From assembly GCA_910585785.1 (NCBI GenBank), contig CAJUEV010000020.1, positions 1 to 19,474 on the forward strand: 19,474 nt of DNA. The letters run 5' to 3'. The stretch's first letter is position 1. Each line of letters starts with the position of its first letter. The position numbers and the translations under genes are program-made. Below, in pieces: positions 13,413-19,474 of the stretch. Source of the DNA: an uncultured Christensenella sp. GTDB lineage: Bacteria; Bacillota; Clostridia; Christensenellales; Borkfalkiaceae. The notes beneath the pieces are model-generated. The model was not told where the DNA came from, ran no database searches, and was given only the letters and a program-made list of their open reading frames with translations.

Positions 13413-13438
13413 GTTTACAATTTCGGCGAATTCGGCGA

Positions 13439-13472
13439 AAAGGCGCGGGCGGCATTTGCCGCCCGCGCCTTT
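13439..13472 (+). terminator. Terminator hairpin closing the phage cassette
   Basis: A perfect 15-base-pair stem (13439-13453 with 13458-13472), mostly G/C, has an ATTT loop. Only three T residues belong to the 3' side before AAAA, so the U-tract is poor but the stem is very stable. A tandem repeat of TTCGGCGAA (13422-13430 and 13431-13439) sits directly before it. It separates the cassette from the promoter of the methyltransferase gene. Confidence 0.7.
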
Positions 13473-13479
13473 AAAACAC

Positions 13480-13508
13480 TTTACAATTATTTTGCGCTTT
13501 GATATAAT
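13480..13508 (+). promoter_or_regulatory. Promoter placing transcription start on the ATG of the methyltransferase gene
   Basis: TTTACA (13480-13485), a 17-base spacer and TATAAT (13503-13508) are present, with TGA before the -10 (extended -10). Six T residues separate the -10 from ATG 13515. The base at +7 from the last T of the -10 is the A of the ATG. No Shine-Dalgarno can fit between, so a leaderless mRNA is predicted. Confidence 0.8.
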
Positions 13509-13514
13509 TTTTTT

Positions 13515-14390
13515 ATGAAGATAGCTGACGATTGGTCCGACTACAAAATTTTAGCCACGTCCGACGGAATGAAGCTTGAAGACTGGAACGGAGTTATTTT
13601 GCTGCGTCCCGACCCTCAGGTAATCTGGACGGGGAAAAATTTGTACGCCGAAAAAAATATAAACGCGGTTTATCACCGCAGCGAAAAGGGCGGCGGCGCT
13701 TGGGAAAGGCGCAAAGATTTTCCTGCGGAGTGGACGGTAAGTTACCGCGACTTGAAGTTTAAAATTAAACCTATGGGGTTTAAGCATACCGGACTTTTCC
13801 CCGAACAAGCCGTAAACTGGAACGAAATGACAAGGCTTATTTCTTCCGCGCGGCGCGGCGGCAGGGAAATTAAGGTTTTAAATCTTTTTGCGTATACGGG
13901 CGCTGCTTCCGTTGCGTGCGCAAAGGCGGGCGCGGCGGTGACGCACGTCGACGCGGCAAAAGGTATGGTGGAACGCGCAGGCGAAAACGCAGCGCTTTCG
14001 GGCGTGACAAGCGGCATACGCTACATAATAGACGACTGTATGAAGTTTGTCGCAAGGGAAATACGCCGCGGCAACAAGTACGACGCAATTATTATGGACC
14101 CTCCAAGTTACGGCAGGGGACCGGGTGGAGAAATGTGGAAGATAGAGCGCGACTTGTACGGCTTTGTATGTTCGTGCGCGCGGCTTCTGACGGAAAATCC
14201 GCTGTTCTTTTTAATAAACAGTTACACAACGGGTCTTCAACCCGCGGTGCTTAAAAATATTTTAACGCTTGCCTTAAAGGGCTATAAGGGCAAGTTTGAC
14301 GCTTATGAAGTGGGCATTGCCACTGCGGAAGGCATTCCGCTGCCCTGCGGCGCAAGCGGGCTTTTTACGGGAGAGGGATATGGAAAATAA
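13515..14390 (+). CDS. Class I SAM-dependent methyltransferase, RlmI-like group
   Basis: This 291-residue cytosolic enzyme has a Rossmann-type methyltransferase domain. FKHTGLFPEQ (residues 89-98) precedes SAM-binding motif I NLFAYTGAAS (123-132), motif II VDAAKG (145-150) and catalytic/substrate loop DPPSYG (195-200). These are features of the group containing 23S rRNA (cytosine1962-C5) methyltransferase RlmI. It lacks the N-terminal PUA domain of full-length RlmI, having instead about 80 residues of beta-rich sequence, so the RNA target is uncertain. It is the first gene of a two-gene unit with the RluA-family synthase, which overlaps it by 11 bases. Both are predicted RNA-modification enzymes. 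The start has no Shine-Dalgarno. Confidence 0.85.
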   Translation: MKIADDWSDYKILATSDGMKLEDWNGVILLRPDPQVIWTGKNLYAEKNINAVYHRSEKGGGAWERRKDFPAEWTVSYRDLKFKIKPMGFKHTGLFPEQAVNWNEMTRLISSARRGGREIKVLNLFAYTGAASVACAKAGAAVTHVDAAKGMVERAGENAALSGVTSGIRYIIDDCMKFVAREIRRGNKYDAIIMDPPSYGRGPGGEMWKIERDLYGFVCSCARLLTENPLFFLINSYTTGLQPAVLKNILTLALKGYKGKFDAYEVGIATAEGIPLPCGASGLFTGEGYGK

Positions 14391-15075
14391 CGAACTTAAC
14401 GTGCTGTACGAGGATAATCACGTTATAGTGGTTTTAAAACCGCAGATGACGGCTTGCTGTCCCGATGAAAGCGGTGACGAAAATCTTTTCGATATAGTTA
14501 AAAATTATATAAAGACGACGTACAACAAGCAGGGTAACGCTTATCTGGGGCTTATTCACAGGCTGGACAGACCAACGGGCGGGGTGATGGTTTTTGCCAA
14601 AACTTCAAAGGCGGCGGCAAGACTTTCCGAGCAGATGCGTTCGGGCGGGTTCGAAAAAAAATATTTTGCCGTATTGTGCGGAGTTCCCGCAAAAAAGCAG
14701 GGCACGCTTGAAAATTATTTAAGAAAAAATTCGCTTAACAACACGGTTTACGTGGCTACGCAAAGCGAGGAAGGCGCAAAGTTTGCCAAACTAGACTATG
14801 ATATAATTGCCACCGAGCGCGGGCTGTCGCTTGCGGAAATAACCTTGCACACGGGCAGAACGCACCAGATAAGGGTGCAAACCGCTTCAATCAACTGTCC
14901 CGTTTACGGCGATATGCGTTACGGCGGCGAAAAGGCGGTGAAAGGTAAACTTGCGCTTTGGGCGTATTCGCTCAGGTTTACGCACCCCACCACGGGCGAA
15001 GCGCTGCGGTTTATTATCGAGCCTCCCAAGGAAGAAAATCCGTGGAAAAATTTTCAGTTTGACGTAATTAAATAA
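14380..15075 (+). CDS. RluA-family pseudouridine synthase
   Basis: This 231-residue enzyme converts uridine to pseudouridine in rRNA or tRNA. The family signature HRLDRPTGG is at residues 60-68, with the presumed catalytic Asp63. LHTGRTHQIRVQ (around 160-171) and CPVYGDMRYGG are the other conserved blocks. There is no N-terminal S4 domain, so it belongs to the short single-domain members and its exact target site cannot be named. ATG 14380 has GGGAG (14369-14373) six bases upstream and overlaps the methyltransferase stop by 11 bases, implying coupling. Earlier in-frame starts would lie deep in the methyltransferase gene. A strong terminator follows. Confidence 0.9.
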   Translation: MENNELNVLYEDNHVIVVLKPQMTACCPDESGDENLFDIVKNYIKTTYNKQGNAYLGLIHRLDRPTGGVMVFAKTSKAAARLSEQMRSGGFEKKYFAVLCGVPAKKQGTLENYLRKNSLNNTVYVATQSEEGAKFAKLDYDIIATERGLSLAEITLHTGRTHQIRVQTASINCPVYGDMRYGGEKAVKGKLALWAYSLRFTHPTTGEALRFIIEPPKEENPWKNFQFDVIK

Positions 15076-15089
15076 AAATAAAAAATTTT

Positions 15090-15136
15090 CCCCCCGCATA
15101 GCGGCTTAAAACCGTTGTGCGGGGGGTGTTTTTTAT
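15090..15136. terminator. Intrinsic terminator between convergent units
   Basis: CCCCCCGCA (15090-15098) pairs with TGCGGGGGG (15118-15126), with an inner CGG/CCG stem, and is followed by TGTTTTTT. On the opposite strand the hairpin is followed by AAAATTTTTT, so it can serve both the pseudouridine synthase unit (+) and the apgM end of the minus-strand operon. Confidence 0.88.
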
Positions 15137-15183
15137 TAAAAATTCAAATTAAGTTTTCTTAATAAATTAATTGTTTTTAAGTT

Positions 15184-16407
15184 TTACTTTATGGCGAAAA
15201 GTTTTTCTATAAGTTTATGTCCTTCGCCGACGTACACGCCCGATTTTGCCGCTTCGTCCTCGGTAAGTCGCTTTGCGCCCGCTATTTTAAGCGTGGCGGT
15301 GTTTGCGCTTGCGTACAAAAGATATGGCACGGGGTCGGAAGTGTGCGTTTTTATCGCGCAGGGTGTGGGGTGGTCCGGACAAACCAAAATCGCAAAATCT
15401 TCGTTTGCGGTTTTAAGCCGTTGGGTAAGTTCGCTTATTATACCGTCTATTTTTTCTATCGAATAAACTTTGTGCGCATAATCGCCGTGGTGTCCGCACT
15501 CGTCGGCGGCTTCAACGTGTAAATAAACAAAGTCCAGCCCGTCGTTTAAAAGCGCGTTTGCCGCGGCTTGCGCCTTGCCCGAAAAGTTTGTTTCGTAATT
15601 CGCCGTAATGTTTTCAACCTCTATAATTTTAAGGTCGGCAAGCATTGCTATTCCGCGCACAAGGTCCACCGCGGAAATTATTCCGCCCTTTAAGCCGCGC
15701 AGCCTTTCAAAGTTTTCAAGCGCGGGTTTTGTGCCTTCGCCCCAAAGCCATATAGAGTTTGCGGGGCGCTTGCCTTCGCTTTTGCGTTTTAAGTTTACGG
15801 GGTGCGCGGAAAGTATTTCATAACTTTTGCGCATAAACTCGTCGTAAATTTTTGCGTCAGGTCCTTTGGGCAGACTGTCGGTTATTTTTTTGTCCGTAAT
15901 GTCGTGCGGGGGAGTTAGCTCGTGCCCGAAAACTCCGCCTTTTGCCACAAGACAGTGGCGGTAAGCCATTCCGCAATAAAATTCAAACTTTTCGCTGCCG
16001 AACGCCTGTTGCACGTCGCGCATTAGTTCGCGCGCTTCCTCTGTGGAAATATCTCCCGCAGAGTAGTCAATCATCGTTTTCAAGTCGTAAGGCTCGTCTT
16101 CGGAAAGAGTTACAAGATTGCAGCGCAAAGTTACGTCGTCCGCGCCCAATTTTATGCCCATTGAAACCGCTTCCAACGGAGAGCGTCCGGTATAATAACG
16201 GGCGGGCGCAAAGCCCAGCACGGACATATTAGCCACGTCCGAACCAGGTTTATATCCATCGGGTACGGTCTTGCAAAGTCCTATTTCCGCATAAGGCGCA
16301 AATTTATCCAAAGCGGGCGTTTTTGCCGCTTCAAGACAGGTTTTGTCGCCAAGCGCGGGTATTTTCCAGTCGGCCATTCCGTCGCCGAGTATTACTGCGT
16401 ATTTCAT
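15184..16407 (-). CDS. apgM: Cofactor-independent phosphoglycerate mutase, ApgM type
   Basis: This 407-residue glycolytic enzyme interconverts 3- and 2-phosphoglycerate. It belongs to the alkaline-phosphatase superfamily branch first described in archaea and also common in Clostridia. Metal-binding GDGMAD is at residues 8-13. PGSDVANMSVLGF (54-66) has the phosphorylatable Ser (probably Ser56). YYTGRSPLEA follows, and HVEAADECGHHGD and CPDHPTPCAIKTHTSDPVPY are in the C-terminal half. A related subgroup was once proposed to be homoserine kinase, so that reading is a lesser alternative. It follows ung by 28 bases in the same direction as the last gene of the unit. The ribosome binding site before ATG 16407 is weak (AAGG about 14 bases upstream). 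Confidence 0.92.
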   Translation of the reverse strand: MKYAVILGDGMADWKIPALGDKTCLEAAKTPALDKFAPYAEIGLCKTVPDGYKPGSDVANMSVLGFAPARYYTGRSPLEAVSMGIKLGADDVTLRCNLVTLSEDEPYDLKTMIDYSAGDISTEEARELMRDVQQAFGSEKFEFYCGMAYRHCLVAKGGVFGHELTPPHDITDKKITDSLPKGPDAKIYDEFMRKSYEILSAHPVNLKRKSEGKRPANSIWLWGEGTKPALENFERLRGLKGGIISAVDLVRGIAMLADLKIIEVENITANYETNFSGKAQAAANALLNDGLDFVYLHVEAADECGHHGDYAHKVYSIEKIDGIISELTQRLKTANEDFAILVCPDHPTPCAIKTHTSDPVPYLLYASANTATLKIAGAKRLTEDEAAKSGVYVGEGHKLIEKLFAIK

Positions 16408-16435
16408 AAAGTCAGTGTGCCTTGCGGGCTGTTTT

Positions 16436-17107
16436 TTAGTTATTCAAATCCCAGTCGATAGGCTGTTTGCCGTGGGATATTAGATATTCGTTTGTTTTTG
16501 AAAAATGCTTGCACCCGAAAAACCCGCTGAAAGCGGAAAGGGGAGAGGGGTGCGGGCATTGCAAAATAAGGTGCTTGCTTCCGTCGATAAGCGGCGCCTT
16601 GCTGCGCGCGTTTCCGCCCCATAAAATAAAAACTACGTTTTCCGTGTTTTCGGAAATAAGTTTAATAACGCTGTCGGTAAACCACGCCCAGCCGCATCTC
16701 GAATGTGAGTTTGCCATATGCGCCCTTACCGTCAAAGTGGTGTTCATAAGCAGCACGCCGCTTTTAGCCCACTTTGTCAAATCGCCGCAATCGGGCTGTT
16801 TTATTCCAAGGTCGGTTTCTATCTCTTTATATATATTCACAAGCGAGGGCGGAAGTTGAACGCCCTTTTTTACCGAAAAACACAAGCCGTGCGCCTGATT
16901 GGGGTTGTGATAGGGGTCCTGTCCCAGCAAAACCGCCTTAACCTCGTTCAGCGGAGTATAGCGGAAACAGTTATACAAATCGTACATATCAGGATAGATT
17001 ACGTGCGTCGAATATTCTTCCTTCAAAAACTCGCGTATTTTTTTGTATCTTTCGTCCGCGAAAAGGGGCGCAAGCAGTTCGTCCCAGCCGCCGCCGAGTG
17101 GTTTCAT
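16436..17107 (-). CDS. ung: Uracil-DNA glycosylase, family 1
   Basis: This 223-residue enzyme removes uracil from DNA to start base-excision repair. The water-activating motif is GQDPYH (residues 62-67, Asp64). The family motif QLPPSLVNIYKEIE, the strand VFILWGGNARSK and the minor-groove loop HPSPLS (186-191, with the catalytic His) are all present, and the length is normal. AGAGGA (17115-17120) lies seven bases before the ATG. The gene begins 43 bases after mtnN. Confidence 0.96.
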   Translation of the reverse strand: MKPLGGGWDELLAPLFADERYKKIREFLKEEYSTHVIYPDMYDLYNCFRYTPLNEVKAVLLGQDPYHNPNQAHGLCFSVKKGVQLPPSLVNIYKEIETDLGIKQPDCGDLTKWAKSGVLLMNTTLTVRAHMANSHSRCGWAWFTDSVIKLISENTENVVFILWGGNARSKAPLIDGSKHLILQCPHPSPLSAFSGFFGCKHFSKTNEYLISHGKQPIDWDLNN

Positions 17108-17150
17108 ACAGTTTTCCTCTTTTGTTAGTATTTTGTCCGCGAAAAGCGTT

Positions 17151-17813
17151 TTACGCCTCTTTTACGCAGTTGAAAACGTTTTGTAACTCTCTTTCCATAG
17201 TGCAAAAGCAGAGGGAAAGATTTTTTAAATATTGCTCGGTCGTGCTGCCGCTGCCAGCCGAATCGGATATTATTTTGAAGGAGAAGAAGGGCACTTGCGC
17301 GTGCATACAAACCTGCGCTATCGCGCCGCCTTCCATATCCCTTACGTCGGCGGCAAGCGTCTTTGTAAGCAGTTCAAAGTCCTTGGGGCTGTCGTTGAAT
17401 CTGTCCCCCGTGGCAAGCAGTTTTTGCGGGTAATCGCCGCATATTGCAAGGGGAATATAGTTTTCGGCGCACTCGTCCAGCGTGCCTATTTTGGTTCCGT
17501 TTAGTTGGGTAAGGTCAAAATCGTACTGCACCGCCGCGGAAATAGTATAAATTTCTCCCACTTTTACGCCGTCGTTAAGTCCGCCTGCCACGCCAACGTT
17601 TATAATTTTGTCGGCTTTTAATAAATCAATCGCAGTTTGCGCGCCGCACGCCGCGTTTACTTTGCCCACGCCGCAAACTATTATTGCGGTATTTTCGCCG
17701 AAAAGAGTGCCATATATAACGCGTTTACCGCATATTTTACTTTCTTTCGCCTGTTGTAAGCGCGCAATTACGGGCCGGGCTTCTTTGTCCATTGCAATTA
17801 CAAAGCAAATCAT
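17151..17813 (-). CDS. mtnN: 5'-Methylthioadenosine/S-adenosylhomocysteine nucleosidase
   Basis: This 220-residue enzyme hydrolyses MTA and SAH to adenine plus the thioribose product, clearing by-products of SAM-dependent methylation and polyamine synthesis. Expected residues are present: Glu11 in MDKEARPV, GVGKVNAA (48-55), GVAGGL (74-79), TGDRF, Glu161 in DMEGGAIAQVC and Asp184 in KIISDSA. GGGAG lies before ATG 17813. The ATGA overlap with the upstream phosphopantetheinyl transferase gene implies coupled translation. The C-terminus is slightly Cys-rich but of normal length. Confidence 0.95.
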   Translation of the reverse strand: MICFVIAMDKEARPVIARLQQAKESKICGKRVIYGTLFGENTAIIVCGVGKVNAACGAQTAIDLLKADKIINVGVAGGLNDGVKVGEIYTISAAVQYDFDLTQLNGTKIGTLDECAENYIPLAICGDYPQKLLATGDRFNDSPKDFELLTKTLAADVRDMEGGAIAQVCMHAQVPFFSFKIISDSAGSGSTTEQYLKNLSLCFCTMERELQNVFNCVKEA

Positions 17814-18289
17814 ATTTTATCTCCCGTGCAAACGGTAACTATACCGTAATCAAGAACGTATTTAAACAATTCGCAAGGCTGTAAAACCCCGTCAAAATAC
17901 ATTTTGCCCCCGCAATATGCAATACTTTTAAAGTCTTCCGCAAGGGTGCCGCCCGTCATTTTTATAAACGCCTCGCGCGCCGTCCAGTGCGATAAAAAAT
18001 CGTTTTCGCAGGTAATTTCTTCGCGTTCGCATAAAGGCAGGCGCGAAATAACGGCTTGGCGGTCTTTTCCCGCAAAAACTTCCAAATCAACGCCCACGGG
18101 TCTGTCGCAAACGGCAATTGCGCCGTATTCTTTGCTGTGCGAGATTGAAAAATAAACAGGGTTGCCGTTTATGTACGGTTTGCCCTTTTCGGTGCGCAAT
18201 ATCGTCTGTTTTTCGCCTGTCAGTTCGGTCAAAATTCTGTCTAAACTGTCGTATATGCCGTCGGTTTTTGTTAAATACAGTTTGTTCAT
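17810..18289 (-). CDS. 4'-Phosphopantetheinyl transferase superfamily protein
   Basis: This 159-residue enzyme should transfer the phosphopantetheine arm of CoA to a carrier protein (acyl or peptidyl). The magnesium-binding GVDLE motif is at residues 66-70 (Asp68, Glu70). The second conserved motif WTAREAFIK is at 102-110 (Trp102, Glu106, Lys110), with Arg in place of the more usual Lys before the Glu. FSISHSK at 47-53 matches the substrate-proximal block. It is short compared with Sfp (about 220) and has Sfp-like rather than AcpS-like motif spacing, so its carrier-protein substrate is uncertain. The start overlaps the stop of pfkB as ATGA without its own clear ribosome binding site. Confidence 0.88.
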   Translation of the reverse strand: MNKLYLTKTDGIYDSLDRILTELTGEKQTILRTEKGKPYINGNPVYFSISHSKEYGAIAVCDRPVGVDLEVFAGKDRQAVISRLPLCEREEITCENDFLSHWTAREAFIKMTGGTLAEDFKSIAYCGGKMYFDGVLQPCELFKYVLDYGIVTVCTGDKI

Positions 18290-19197
18290 AGCATCAGCGA
18301 TTCAATGTACTCAATCTGTTCGCGCGTCGCCAGATTTTTTGTGAAAGCGCAGGCTGAACCCGCGGCGGTGGCGTAGTTAAGGGCGGCGAAATAGTTTTGC
18401 GATTTATTGTATTCGTGAATAAATCCCGCTATCATAGAATCCCCCGCGCCGACGGAATTTACAAGTTGTCCGCGCGCGGCGCGCACGTAAAGGGATTGGG
18501 ACGTTTCGGTTACCATAGCCGCGCCCGAGCCGCCCATAGAAACTATCACGTTTCTGGCGCCCATCGCTTGCAGTTTGCGCGCGCAGGCAAAAATTCCCTC
18601 TATGTCGGGCACCGCGTTTAGTCCGAAAATTTCGCACATTTCATAGACGTTGGGTTTTATAAGGAAGGGGCGGTATTTAAGCGTTTCGGTAAGCAGTTTT
18701 CCGCACGCGTCCAAAACCACGTTTACGCCCGATATGTTTTTAAGTTTTTTAAGCAGGTTAGAGTATGCGCAGCAGTCGAGAGGGGCGGGCACGCTTCCGC
18801 TTATAACAAGCCAGTCGCCCGACTTCAAAAGCAGTTTTAACTTGCGCACAAGCTTGTTTACGTCGTTTGCCGAAAGCGCCGCGCCCGTGCCGTTTATGTC
18901 AGTTTCGGTATTGCTTTTAATTTTTACGTTTATGCGGCTTTGTCCGTTCACGTCTATAAAATCGTGTTCCAGCCCGAGTTCGGCAACTTTTTCGCGTATA
19001 TATTTACCGGTAAACCCTGCCACAAAGCCCAGCGCCAACGTCTGTTCGCCCAGCTCTTTAACCGCCAGCGAAACGTTTATGCCCTTTCCGCCAACGGCAA
19101 GCCGCTCGCTTACGGTGCGGTTTACAACGCCGCTTTTTATATTGTTTACTTGTACGTAATAATCCAGCGAGGGATTATAAGTTACGGTATAAATCAT
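18286..19197 (-). CDS. pfkB: 1-Phosphofructokinase / hexose-phosphate kinase of the PfkB family
   Basis: This 303-residue sugar kinase adds a second phosphate to a hexose monophosphate, most likely fructose-1-phosphate. The start MIYTVTYNPSLDYYV is the typical N-terminus of FruK/LacC-type kinases. Signature 1 GGKGIN is at residues 36-41. TETDINGTG is typical of the 1-phosphofructokinase/tagatose-6-phosphate kinase branch. KPN and signature 2 VGAGDS (249-254, catalytic Asp253) follow. No PTS genes lie in the window to confirm fructose. ATG 19197 fits the family but lacks a ribosome binding site. An in-frame TTG at 19239 has a good one (AAGGTGG) and would add 14 residues. It is the first gene of the five-gene minus-strand unit. 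Confidence 0.9.
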   Translation of the reverse strand: MIYTVTYNPSLDYYVQVNNIKSGVVNRTVSERLAVGGKGINVSLAVKELGEQTLALGFVAGFTGKYIREKVAELGLEHDFIDVNGQSRINVKIKSNTETDINGTGAALSANDVNKLVRKLKLLLKSGDWLVISGSVPAPLDCCAYSNLLKKLKNISGVNVVLDACGKLLTETLKYRPFLIKPNVYEMCEIFGLNAVPDIEGIFACARKLQAMGARNVIVSMGGSGAAMVTETSQSLYVRAARGQLVNSVGAGDSMIAGFIHEYNKSQNYFAALNYATAAGSACAFTKNLATREQIEYIESLML

Positions 19198-19253
19198 AAA
19201 AAAATCCGTTTTACGGTCACTTTGCCGCAAAATCGGCAATTTCCCACCTTTCT

Positions 19254-19287
19254 GTTAAACTTTAACGCTTTTGCAAGCATTTGTCAA
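19254..19287 (-). promoter_or_regulatory. pfkB promoter with operator-like palindromes
   Basis: On the minus strand TTGACA (19282-19287) and TAAAGT (19259-19264) have a 17-base spacer, and the start is predicted near 19252. A 13-base palindrome GTTAAACTTTAAC (19254-19266, plus strand) covers the -10. An imperfect GCTT/AAGC element (19267-19278) fills the spacer. This is where a sugar-responsive repressor could bind, but no regulator gene is in the window. AAGGTGGG begins almost at the predicted transcript start. Confidence 0.6.
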
Positions 19288-19307
19288 TAAAAAACAATTT
19301 TAAACGC

Positions 19308-19335
19308 TTGATTTTTTTGCGCGCGCAAGTATAAT
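19308..19335 (+). promoter_or_regulatory. Predicted promoter of ssrA (tmRNA)
   Basis: TTGATT (19308-19313) and a perfect TATAAT (19330-19335) are 16 bases apart. The predicted start is near 19342, about 41 bases before the mature tmRNA 5' end at 19383. This leaves a 5' leader for RNase P to remove. The region is divergent from the pfkB promoter. Confidence 0.65.
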
Positions 19336-19382
19336 ATAAGGACGTAATCTTTCTGCAATTTTTATCTGCCGCCGCTTTTAAA

Positions 19383-19474
19383 GGGGCGAGTTTTCAGATT
19401 CGATTGCGGGTAGAGGATGAGAAAAGCATACCAAAGGCTCGGCTTTGTAAAAACGGAAACTTAAATTTAAATGC
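19383..19474 (+). ncRNA. ssrA: tmRNA (ssrA), 5' part, cut by window end
   Basis: The tmRNA rescues stalled ribosomes and tags their products for proteolysis. The 5' acceptor half GGGGCGA and the D-arm-like AGATTCGAT correspond to the GGGGC...GGATTCGAC hallmark. GAAAAGCATACC corresponds to the conserved GC-ATGCC block. A CAAAG/CTTTG stem (19432-19447 region) leads into TTTGTAAAAA, equivalent to the CTCGTAAAAA before the tag. The last bases AAATGC match the approach to a GCN (Ala) resume codon. The tag peptide, remaining pseudoknots and 3' half lie outside the window, so the identification rests on the 5' third only. Confidence 0.82.

Noticed and set aside
19342..19474. A riboswitch or T-box leader at the right end
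   Set aside because: The AGAGG and GAAAAGC blocks first suggested a lysine-type riboswitch, but the order GGGGC, GATTCGAT, GAAAAGCATACC, TTTGTAAAAA fits the tmRNA 5' domain much better.
1..19474. CRISPR array, insertion sequence or integrase near the cassette
   Set aside because: No regularly spaced repeats, transposase or recombinase motifs were seen on either strand. The tRNA cluster and ssrA are common integration targets, but no duplicated tRNA or tmRNA end is found next to the phage genes.

Overview
The window looks like chromosome from a Gram-positive, low-to-mid GC anaerobe of the Clostridia, most likely an uncultivated gut lineage of the Christensenellales type. This is inferred from the lipoprotein with histidine/cysteine units followed by BspA-type leucine-rich repeats, strong AGGAGG ribosome binding sites, consensus TTGACA/TATAAT promoters, and the style of the phage genes. 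No rRNA or marker is present that would fix the taxonomy.

Layout. (1) 3-382, minus strand: four tRNA genes (Gly-TCC, Arg-TCT, His-GTG, Gln-TTG) read leftward from one perfect consensus promoter. (2) 597-5734: cell-surface genes. These are a 726-residue LRR lipoprotein (+), then two minus-strand secreted proteins with a C-terminal membrane anchor and SH3-like segments, and between those two a small basic helical protein of unknown function (+). (3) 5797-13412, plus strand: a compact, uninterrupted cassette of eight phage morphogenesis genes: large terminase, a 90-residue packaging-associated protein that appears to start at AUU, a P22-type portal, scaffold-like protein, HK97-fold major capsid protein, head-tail connector, a beta-propeller-like hub protein and an unknown protein. 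It ends at a strong hairpin. No integrase, repressor, replication, tail-tube, tape-measure, lysis or tailspike gene is present, and the flanking genes look like ordinary host genes. (4) 13515-15075, plus: a class I methyltransferase of the RlmI-like group overlapping an RluA-family pseudouridine synthase. (5) 15184-19197, minus: a five-gene cluster read pfkB, phosphopantetheinyl transferase, mtnN, ung, apgM, with ATGA overlaps at the first two junctions. (6) 19383-end, plus: the 5' part of a tmRNA gene (ssrA), cut by the window edge and divergent from pfkB.

The phage genes together could build and fill a DNA-containing head closed by a connector and hub. They carry no visible means of integration, replication, regulation or lysis. 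Reading frames are intact, the terminase keeps its ATPase and nuclease acidic residues, and start/stop codons overlap. That fits either a domesticated particle (GTA-like or satellite-like) or a recently stranded remnant. A second theme is initiation. Two host genes have a -10 box placed so that the predicted first transcribed base is the first base of the start codon (leaderless mRNAs), and a third is within two bases. Inside the phage cassette, three genes use AUU or UUG behind very strong Shine-Dalgarno sequences.
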